A stretch of 17,259 nt of DNA from an uncultured Muribaculaceae bacterium (GTDB lineage: Bacteria; Bacteroidota; Bacteroidia; Bacteroidales; Muribaculaceae). Below the pieces are notes generated by a model. That model worked only from the letters and a program-made list of their open reading frames with translations. It was not told the origin of the DNA and made no database searches. The stretch covers positions 1 through 17,259 of the forward strand of contig CAJUKX010000043.1 of NCBI GenBank assembly GCA_910586975.1. The letters are read 5' to 3'. Made by a program: the position numbers and the translations under genes. Numbering within the stretch: position 1 is the first letter of the stretch; each line of letters opens with the position of its first letter. Below are positions 7,477 through 13,258 of this stretch, piece by piece.

Positions 7477-7749
7477 CTCCCAAGAATATGACATCCGCCA
7501 AGGATGTCTGTAAGCTCGTAGCCGGGTATGTACGACCGCAGGGAGGACATGCCCGGTAGGCATATACACAATAAAAAGGCATTCGCAGAAAGCCGTCTAT
7601 ATAGGGGTTGCCTTTATAATCGGCTTTCTGCGAATGCCTTAAAACTTTTGGATACACTACCGGGCATGCCCGCGCTACGTCTGCGCCTACGCGCGTGCAT
7701 ACCCGGCTACGAGCTTACAGGCTTCCTTCGGATGCCATATTCTTGGGAG
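7477..7749. repeat. Repeat mosaic B: 273-bp imperfect palindrome
   Basis: The ends CTCCCAAGAATATG (7477-7490) and CATATTCTTGGGAG (7736-7749) are exact inverses. Inside are further inverted pairs around a centre near 7608. These are GAGCTTAC/GTAAGCTC-type segments, CCGGGTATG/CATACCCGG, and the perfect 20-base pair at 7576-7595 and 7621-7640. A small GACATCC/GGATGTC hairpin sits at 7490-7508. The same arms build mosaic A at 211-523. Confidence 0.75.
7576..7640. repeat. Perfect 20-bp inverted repeat at the palindrome centre
   Basis: AAGGCATTCGCAGAAAGCCG (7576-7595) and its exact inverse (7621-7640) flank a 25-base spacer. One arm alone recurs at 311-330, followed there by ATTATAAAGG, the inverse of the CCTTTATAAT that precedes the right arm here. 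The arm's GAATG/CATTC and AAAGCCG parts also form the hairpin at 9481-9538. Confidence 0.75.
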
Positions 7750-7839
7750 CGAGGTTCTGCAACATCCACCCACGATTGACTGAAACGGCTTTCCGTGCAT
7801 GCCTTGCGATGTAATTTGTTTTCGGAAAAGCGGCAATGC

Positions 7840-7870
7840 TTTGCCAATCAGAATAAATCCATTATCTTTG
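7840..7870 (+). promoter_or_regulatory. Bacteroidota promoter of the two-gene cassette
   Basis: TTTG (7840-7843), 19 bases, then TATCTTTG (7863-7870) match both promoter elements at consensus spacing. The predicted start near 7875 leaves a leader of about 80 bases before the ATG at 7958. The sequence from GCCAATC through the box to the following ATTATAGAATTATCCAT is nearly identical to the inverted copy at 125-172. Confidence 0.78.
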
Positions 7871-7894
7871 TAATTATAGAATTATCCATATAAT

Positions 7895-7918
7895 ACCTTA
7901 AACCAATCACCTTAAACC
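7895..7918 (+). repeat. Tandem direct repeat in the cassette leader (possible operator)
   Basis: ACCTTAAACC occurs at 7895-7904 and 7909-7918, separated by AATC, and is followed by CGAACCC. The unit, period and flanks are the same as in the left-edge copy (94-117), where the surrounding leader has diverged. The conservation points to a functional site. Confidence 0.5.
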
Positions 7919-7957
7919 CGAACCCAAGATTTTTATTCACATTATATGTAAGAAACT

Positions 7958-8512
7958 ATGAAGAAGAAAGTTGAATATTTTTTGAATGCTGTTTTTTATA
8001 TTATTTGGATAAACGAACTCAAAATGTATTGCTATTTCATAAAAATTGTCGATTATTTATTATTTACATTTACAAGAGCTATTATTTCAAAGGCTCGAAG
8101 AGAAAATATTATAAATCGTCATAAAAAAATCTCTTCCGAATACACTGAGTATCTAAATAATCATAATAATAAAATGATTTACTCACTGGCTGATAATAGT
8201 TTAGATGTTATATCTGTGTTTTATATACTTTCTATATCTTGTATTTTTATAGCAATAGATGCAAAATATTTTGGAGGTCCTCACATATTCATGTGCTGTA
8301 CCATCTGCATTATAGCCCTCCTCACCCTTTATATAATTTTATATAGAATGATATTTAAACGAAAAAAATATCTCAAATATTTTGAGCAATTTAGCAAAAA
8401 AGACAAAGAGTGGCATAGAAAATGGGGATGGATTACTTTTTTCTTTTCAATAGCTCCTTTTATTCTATTAGCTTTAAATTTCAGGCTTTGTATGTTAATT
8501 ATAGAGTTATGA
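7958..8512 (+). CDS. Cassette membrane protein, copy 1 (unknown family)
   Basis: The 184-residue protein is AT-rich in codon use, unlike the GC-rich genes around it. It begins MKKKVEYFLNAVFYIIW, related to the copies at 8517 and at the left edge. A basic amphipathic N-terminal part (1-75) is followed by hydrophobic segments at about 84-102, 109-131 and 157-182. The most conserved stretch lies between the last two: YLKYFEQFSKKDKEWHRKW (138-156). No signal peptide or catalytic motif is seen. It is the first gene of a two-gene transcript from the promoter at 7840-7870. A tandem, multi-copy, repeat-flanked setting resembles immunity-gene arrays, but nothing in the sequence fixes a function. Confidence 0.8.
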   Translation: MKKKVEYFLNAVFYIIWINELKMYCYFIKIVDYLLFTFTRAIISKARRENIINRHKKISSEYTEYLNNHNNKMIYSLADNSLDVISVFYILSISCIFIAIDAKYFGGPHIFMCCTICIIALLTLYIILYRMIFKRKKYLKYFEQFSKKDKEWHRKWGWITFFFSIAPFILLALNFRLCMLIIEL

Positions 8513-8516
8513 TGCC

Positions 8517-9092
8517 ATGAAACAAAAGATTGAATATTTCCTGAATGCGGTATTCTATATTAATTGGAAATGGTTGGTTAAACGGCAGATATATCCAATT
8601 AAAGCAACAAGTTATATTAGAATAAAGATTAGTAGTTTCTTAACCTCTAAGAAATATCATGAAAAAGTCATTGATCGTGAAAGAAAAAGAATTCTTGAAA
8701 TGGAAGAGTATGTTAATCGTGTTCCAAATGCATTGATATATCCTCAGGCTATATTGTCTCTGGAGTCAGTCTTACTTTTATGTTGCTTTTCTATATTTTT
8801 CCCATTTTTATTTATAATTGGAAAATATAGTTATATCAATCAATTGAGTAATCAAACAATTGCTATTATTGTAATATTATTTGTAGGTTTGCCTTTCTTT
8901 GCGTATTGTCGTTGTGAGAAGATGGTAACAAACAATTATCTTAAATATTTTGAGAAATTCAGTAAGAAAGACAAAGCTTGGCACAAAAAGTGGAGAAAAA
9001 TTAAAATTTCCTTCCATATCATTCCGCTTGTTATAAGCATTCTTTATGTTTTGGTTGCTTCCGGAAGAATCAATTATGATTGGCGTTCTTAA
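8517..9092 (+). CDS. Cassette membrane protein, copy 2 (unknown family)
   Basis: The 191-residue paralogue of the preceding gene starts four bases after its stop (TGATGCCATG), so the pair is cotranscribed. It begins MKQKIEYFLNAVFYINWKW and has hydrophobic segments at about 82-102, 114-132 and 163-183. It carries the family block YLKYFEKFSKKDKAWHKKW (141-159), 14 of 19 or more residues matching copy 1. The middle region (25-135) is poorly conserved between copies, as expected if that part specifies a partner. Codon use is AT-rich. Its first 18 residues are identical to those of the left-edge copy. Function is unknown. Confidence 0.8.
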   Translation: MKQKIEYFLNAVFYINWKWLVKRQIYPIKATSYIRIKISSFLTSKKYHEKVIDRERKRILEMEEYVNRVPNALIYPQAILSLESVLLLCCFSIFFPFLFIIGKYSYINQLSNQTIAIIVILFVGLPFFAYCRCEKMVTNNYLKYFEKFSKKDKAWHKKWRKIKISFHIIPLVISILYVLVASGRINYDWRS

Positions 9093-9124
9093 ATTCTGAT
9101 GTCTGATATAAAATTACGAGGTTG

Positions 9125-9246
9125 CCTATGCCGCATCCTGCCGGATGCCACTGTTTAGAGCGCACACTACCGGGCATGCCCTGCGCTACGCGCGTGCATA
9201 CCGCGGTTACGGTGTGACAGACATCCTCAACCGGATGTCATATTTC
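9125..9246. repeat. Repeat mosaic C: direct copy of the right arm of mosaic A
   Basis: This segment runs from CCTATGCCGCATCC through ACCGGGCATGCCC and GCGTGCATACCGCGGTTACG to GACATCC-loop-GGATGTCATATT. It aligns throughout with 388-521 in the same orientation, with small indels. It contains a GCATCC/GGATGC hairpin (about 9132-9148) and a GACATCC/GGATGTC hairpin (9219-9239). It begins only about 30 bases after the stop of the second cassette gene. Confidence 0.7.
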
Positions 9247-9327
9247 GGGAGCGTAAGCCAGGGGCTTGCGCTGAACATCATAATGTAATATGGTATCGGG
9301 AAGATGGATTCCGAAAGAAGCCTGCAA

Positions 9328-9426
9328 ACTTGTAGCCGGATGTCATATTCTTGGAGCCTTACGCTGTAATTTGTCGTTGGGGATGGCGACAATGCTTTGC
9401 CAATCAGAATAAATCGGATACGGTAT
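9328..9426 (+). repeat. Relic of the cassette promoter module
   Basis: From TAGCCGGATGTCATATTC through TTTGTCGTTGGG-like sequence to GCTTTGCCAATCAGAATAAATC this matches the inverse of 157-235, and partly 7730-7858. The -33 TTTG (9396-9399) and 19-base spacer remain. The -7 position (9419-9426) reads TACGGTAT and no longer fits TAnnTTTG. No family gene follows. It appears to be a promoter remnant left after loss or rearrangement of a cassette copy. Confidence 0.65.
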
Positions 9427-9438
9427 AGGAGTTCGGGG

Positions 9439-9456
9439 ATATATAAGGTGTATCAG
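9439..9456. repeat. 18-base inverted match to mosaic A
   Basis: ATATATAAGGTGTATCAG is the exact inverse of 362-379. It links mosaics A and C in opposite orientation, whereas 391-523 and 9125-9246 match in the same orientation, so the mosaics have been shuffled in pieces. Confidence 0.7.
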
Positions 9457-9489
9457 TGGATTACAATCCCAAGAATATGACATTCAAAG

Positions 9490-9529
9490 AAAGCCGTCTA
9501 TACAGGTGACGACCTGTATAGACGGCTTT
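9490..9529 (-). terminator. Perfect 18-bp stem hairpin, probable terminator of the nuclease gene
   Basis: AAAGCCGTCTATACAGGT pairs fully with 9512-9529 around a GACG loop. The outer CATTC/GAATG pair at 9481-9485 and 9534-9538 extends it. It lies 65 bases past the stop of the endonuclease gene and has TTTCTTTG on that side. The stem reuses module sequence (AAAGCCGTCTATA) from 7589-7602, so the repeat family may supply terminators. Confidence 0.5.
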
Positions 9530-9571
9530 ATACGAATGCTTTTACTTTTTATACGGTATCTACGGAAGTGA

Positions 9572-9585
9572 GGTGTTGCAACACC
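9572..9585. repeat. 14-bp perfect palindrome after the nuclease gene
   Basis: GGTGTTGCAACACC is fully self-complementary and lies ten bases beyond the nuclease stop codon. A degenerate form (GGTTCTGCAACATCC) occurs at 7753-7767, right after mosaic B. Confidence 0.45.
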
Positions 9586-9594
9586 CGCTCCCGA

Positions 9595-11976
9595 TCACTT
9601 CACCACCACGCGGCGGGCGAAGTTGTCGGCGGCTACGATGTAGAGGCCGGCGGGGAGGTCGATGCTCACGGTACCGGCGGAGATGGGTTCGTGGGCGATT
9701 TCGGTGCCGTCGAGGGCATAGATCTTGATGTCGATGTCGCTTGACGACTCAATCACGAGCATGCCGTTAAGGCAGTAGGCATCCCAGCTGTGGTAGTCGG
9801 CGGCAAAGTCGGGTACGAGCATGCTGTACTTGCTTGCCTCGATGTCGTCGATGAGGAAGCGTGCTCCCGAGGTCTGACGCACACGCAGGCGGGCTTCTCC
9901 GGCCACGTTCACTGTGAAGTTCTGGGCGGCATAGTCTGTGGTGGTCACATTGCCTGTACCGGCCGATTTCCATGTGCTGCCGTTGTCGGCAGAATATTCG
10001 AGTTCGTAGGTGCATGCGCCTTCCTTGGCACTCCACATGCGTGTGTAGAGGGTAACAACGCCGAATCCGTAGGGATAATTCTCGAGCATTTCGATCATCG
10101 AATCGCTGTTCTTGCCCATACGCACACCCTGGCCGGTGACACCTTCATTATCCCACATACCGGCATTGCTGAATCGCCACAGATAGCGGCACTGCTGGTC
10201 GTGGGTGTTGTATGTGCCCTGGGGGTCGTCGGTAGAGAAGTCTTCGGTGAAACCGCTTTCGTTGGTTACGGTGGCAAAGCATTCGGCATCGTCGTTAGAG
10301 TAGCTGCCGCACGATACCACGATAGAGCTCATGTAGTTGCCGGGTTGTGAGGCGTTGACACGCAGGTAGAAGCGGTCTTCATCAAGGGCCAGCGAGGTGG
10401 TTGTGGCCCAGCTGTGCTTGTCGGTGGAGACTTCAAAAGGCTCGGTTACCTTAACGTCGATAGTGCCGCTGATATTCTTGGTTTCCACGAGCAGTTCGGC
10501 CACATCAGAGGGAGTGCCCGAGGTGGCGATGAAACTGAGTTCGCCGTCAAAGAGCAGCTCGATTGAGGTCTGCGGAGCCAGAGTTGTGACGCTTACAGGC
10601 TCTGATACCAGATTCTGAGAACTTACGGTATATACGTATGTGGTTGAAGGTTCGAGGTCGGTAACGGTGAACGACGCATTTGCTGCATCAACCTTGCGGG
10701 GATAGCCGGCCAGCGAAGTGTTGGCGGTGCGTACATCGAGTGTGTACTTGCCTTGTGCATCGGCATCGCCTATGTACGACCATGTGGCCACAAACATTTC
10801 GTCGTTAACGGCAGTCACGGGTCCGGCGGGCAGCGAGGTGGAGACGGTAGCGCTGAGTGCTACGGTGCGGGTGATGTCGCCGGCCTTGATTGTGAGTTGT
10901 CCCGAGGCTTTGCCCGAGGCGGAAGCATCGTAGGTCACGGTGGCGACAGCGCCGTCGGTAGAGCAAACAGCCGAAGATGACAGGCTTGCAGGCGAAACAC
11001 TGAATCCGTTGCCCGAGGCAGCCAGCGATACGTTGCCTTCCAGAGCCAAGCCCTTGATGGTCACAGGTGCGCTTACAGAGTGGCCTGCGACGGTGGCGCC
11101 GAGGTCGAGGGCATATCCCTCTACGGGCAGTGTAAGCTCAGGGCTTTGAGAAACATTTACAGACCAGCCGGTAGTCTTCTTGTCGCCCCAGATGTGCTCC
11201 ACCAGGTCGGGATGGTCGATAAAGGGGTTGCGGTTGCCTTGCTTGGCAGCCACCACCTCATTGCGGTCGAGCTCCTTCTGGCTCACGGGGTCCTGGCGGT
11301 GCCATTTGAGCAGCAGCTCGCAAGCCCATGTGGAAAACACGGGATATTTGTTGTGGGCGAGCATATCTGAGTTCCAGTTGCTTATCTTGCTGTTGTAGGC
11401 GGCAGCCATGTAGAAGTAAGAGCGGGCAAAGTCGCCTTTGTATTGGTCATCGGGTTCGAATACTGTGCCTGAATAACCGGAGAAGGTAGATGTGCCGAGT
11501 TTGCCGAGGGCTTTAACGTTGCCATTGCCGGGCAGGGTGGTACCGTTGGCACATTCGCCGAAGGGATGGTTGCCTCGCTGACCGTTCACCTTACCGTCGG
11601 TGGGGTACAGGTGGTATGCGTCTGAGTACATGGGCTTGGCGTCGTTAAACCAGCTCTTGGGCATGGAGTGCTCGCGGTTGTAGCAATCGCCCACGTTCTG
11701 GTAATTGCCGCACTTCGACTTGCCGGGAGTCCACTGCTTGGTGGAATACATATCCCAGATGTAGCCGTTGGGGGTGATATCAGAGGTGTTGAAAAGAGTC
11801 CACAAGCCGTCGTAGCTCACCACACTGGGGTTTCCGACAACCTGATGCAGCTGAGACAGTAGGGCGGCGCCGCTTTTTCCTTCGCAGGAAGAATAGTAAC
11901 CCGAAGGTTCGGCGGCATTCGATGTGAATGAAAGACAAGCTGCAGCTGCGCAGCTCATAAGGAATGCATGGTTCAT
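9595..11976 (-). CDS. Secreted endonuclease I with type IX secretion sorting domain
   Basis: This is an extracellular or surface non-specific DNA/RNA nuclease of the endonuclease I (EndA/Vvn/BsnI) family, 793 residues. A signal peptide (1-21) is followed by the catalytic domain (about 25-270). Its ββα-metal motif is clear: REHSMPKSWF with E102 and H103, DAYHLYP (119-125), and N131 and R134 in KVNGQRGN. The tail RNPFIDHPDLVEHIWG (249-264) is family-typical. Then come a beta-sandwich (about 280-380), an FN3-like domain (about 385-470), a jelly-roll-like domain (about 565-710) and a C-terminal type A sorting domain (about 720-793, IKIYALDGTEI to PAGLYIVAADNFARRVVVK). That domain should be removed by PorU. 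It starts 45 bases after the SGNH hydrolase stop. Confidence 0.92.
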   Translation of the reverse strand: MNHAFLMSCAAAACLSFTSNAAEPSGYYSSCEGKSGAALLSQLHQVVGNPSVVSYDGLWTLFNTSDITPNGYIWDMYSTKQWTPGKSKCGNYQNVGDCYNREHSMPKSWFNDAKPMYSDAYHLYPTDGKVNGQRGNHPFGECANGTTLPGNGNVKALGKLGTSTFSGYSGTVFEPDDQYKGDFARSYFYMAAAYNSKISNWNSDMLAHNKYPVFSTWACELLLKWHRQDPVSQKELDRNEVVAAKQGNRNPFIDHPDLVEHIWGDKKTTGWSVNVSQSPELTLPVEGYALDLGATVAGHSVSAPVTIKGLALEGNVSLAASGNGFSVSPASLSSSAVCSTDGAVATVTYDASASGKASGQLTIKAGDITRTVALSATVSTSLPAGPVTAVNDEMFVATWSYIGDADAQGKYTLDVRTANTSLAGYPRKVDAANASFTVTDLEPSTTYVYTVSSQNLVSEPVSVTTLAPQTSIELLFDGELSFIATSGTPSDVAELLVETKNISGTIDVKVTEPFEVSTDKHSWATTTSLALDEDRFYLRVNASQPGNYMSSIVVSCGSYSNDDAECFATVTNESGFTEDFSTDDPQGTYNTHDQQCRYLWRFSNAGMWDNEGVTGQGVRMGKNSDSMIEMLENYPYGFGVVTLYTRMWSAKEGACTYELEYSADNGSTWKSAGTGNVTTTDYAAQNFTVNVAGEARLRVRQTSGARFLIDDIEASKYSMLVPDFAADYHSWDAYCLNGMLVIESSSDIDIKIYALDGTEIAHEPISAGTVSIDLPAGLYIVAADNFARRVVVK

Positions 11977-12021
11977 ATATAGGGTAGTTATTCTGAATGT
12001 TATCTGTTTTTCAATGATTAC

Positions 12022-13122
12022 TTACCAACCGGTAAGCTGCTTGAGCAGCGGCAGCACATGGTCGGCGTAGTGGCGGAATCCGAGGTCGGTGAGGTGTATG
12101 CCGTCAACGGTGCCGTCGTCTTCGGGTCCGTCGAGGTTTACCGAGTCAATCCAGTAGATATTCTTGAAACCTTCTTCCTGCAGACGCTTGATATTGCGCA
12201 GGGCGGCGGCATTCTTTTTGGGGAGATAATTGCCGAAGTGCGAGTCGTAGCGGGCGTATGGATAGATAGGCCCGGCCACATATACCACCGGAGTGTTGGG
12301 GTGGGCGGCGGCGATGGTCTTCACGAAGTCGTATGTGAGGGTGTCGCACATCATCTCGGTGCAGTTGGGAATGGGGTCGAGCAGAAACAGGTCCACATCG
12401 TCCATGGCGGCAAAGGTCGAGGCGATGTAGGAGTCCATCTTGCCTTCGCCCGAGAAGCCAAGGTTAACTACCTCGGCATTGAGCTCGCGGCCTATGATGT
12501 TTGTGGCGGCCATTCCGGTGCGCGAGGCGCATCCACCCTGCAGTATGCTGGTGCCGTAAGCCATGATTTTGCGCGAGGAGTCAATCACGGCAGGGTTGCC
12601 GGGGGTGATACGGGCATCCTTGTCTACCTTCACATACAGATTCTCCACGCCGTCATACAGCGGCATATATATCATGTATTCGTGCATGGCGCCGTCGAGG
12701 TTTGACACATACGTGGCCTCAACGAGCTTGAGCGAGTCGTTGACTATGCGGGGACGGTTGGTGTTGACATGTCGCCATACCGAGTCGCCCTCGAGTATAT
12801 ATAGGTCGGTGCCTTTGATACCGGTGTCGGCCATGTGCAGCATGTGGGCATTGAAGAGCAGGCTGTATTTCACGCCTATGCTGCGCGAGTCGGTGGCGAA
12901 GCGCACAGCTATTCCGGCCGAGCATTGCTGGCGGTTCCAGAGGTCGGGCCGGCACGAGTCTTTAAGGTTGGCGGGGAGTCTCCAATATGGGCGTTCGGTG
13001 TTGTCGAAGCCCTTGTTGATGATGCGCAGGTCGAGAGCGTTGACGAGCTTGAAGTCGTCGGCAAACAAACAAGCCGGCGACATCAGGGCCATAAGCATTA
13101 AGATAAGAAGAGCTTTTTTCAT
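12022..13122 (-). CDS. Secreted SGNH/GDSL-family hydrolase
   Basis: This is a probable periplasmic or surface esterase acting on acylated carbohydrate or lipid, 366 residues. A signal peptide (1-21, cleavage near LFA-DD) precedes a beta-rich N-terminal domain (about 25-175), as in two-domain Bacteroidota SGNH esterases. The catalytic domain shows all four blocks: S192 in AYGTSILQGG, glycine near 223 in NLGFSGEG, N253 in LDPIPNC, and D340/H343 in DGIHLTD. The start is the ATG at 13122, 36 bases after a TACCTTTG box. It may be cotranscribed with the nuclease downstream. There is no sorting domain, so it need not use type IX secretion. The substrate cannot be read from the sequence. Confidence 0.88.
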   Translation of the reverse strand: MKKALLILMLMALMSPACLFADDFKLVNALDLRIINKGFDNTERPYWRLPANLKDSCRPDLWNRQQCSAGIAVRFATDSRSIGVKYSLLFNAHMLHMADTGIKGTDLYILEGDSVWRHVNTNRPRIVNDSLKLVEATYVSNLDGAMHEYMIYMPLYDGVENLYVKVDKDARITPGNPAVIDSSRKIMAYGTSILQGGCASRTGMAATNIIGRELNAEVVNLGFSGEGKMDSYIASTFAAMDDVDLFLLDPIPNCTEMMCDTLTYDFVKTIAAAHPNTPVVYVAGPIYPYARYDSHFGNYLPKKNAAALRNIKRLQEEGFKNIYWIDSVNLDGPEDDGTVDGIHLTDLGFRHYADHVLPLLKQLTGW

Positions 13123-13157
13123 GATGTGTGTTCAGTGCAAGGTAGATATATTTTCCG

Positions 13158-13165
13158 CAAAGGTA
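13158..13165 (-). promoter_or_regulatory. -7 box of the SGNH hydrolase promoter
   Basis: TACCTTTG on the minus strand fits TAnnTTTG and lies 36 bases upstream of the ATG. No clear -33 element is seen. It faces away from the box at 13211, so the two transcripts diverge from a gap of about 135 bases. Confidence 0.5.
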
Positions 13166-13210
13166 TGAAAATATTTAAGAAAATAGGAGCGAAATTTTCA
13201 AAATTCTGTG

Positions 13211-13218
13211 TATCTTTG
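13211..13218 (+). promoter_or_regulatory. -7 box of the Na/Pi cotransporter promoter
   Basis: TATCTTTG fits TAnnTTTG. It overlaps an upstream in-frame ATG at 13208, so that ATG cannot be transcribed from here. This supports the ATG at 13259 as the start, with a leader of about 35 bases. Confidence 0.55.
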
Positions 13219-13258
13219 CGGTGCGACTTTTAGATATCTACCTAAAGCCACATACATA

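Noticed and set aside
7840..7918. Phase-variable invertible promoter
   Set aside because: I found no short inverted repeats tightly flanking the promoter. The inverted copies are 7 kb apart.
7254..9540. Classical insertion sequence or composite transposon around the membrane-protein pair
   Set aside because: No transposase frame and no clean terminal inverted repeats with target duplications can be seen. The flanks are palindromic mosaics instead.
12022..13122. Lipoprotein signal on the SGNH hydrolase
   Set aside because: The cysteine in SPACLFA lacks a lipobox leucine at -3. A standard signal peptidase I site after LFA is more likely.
13208..13258. N-terminal extension of the Na/Pi transporter
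   Set aside because: The upstream ATG overlaps the promoter's -7 box, and the 17 added residues are not part of the family's first helix.
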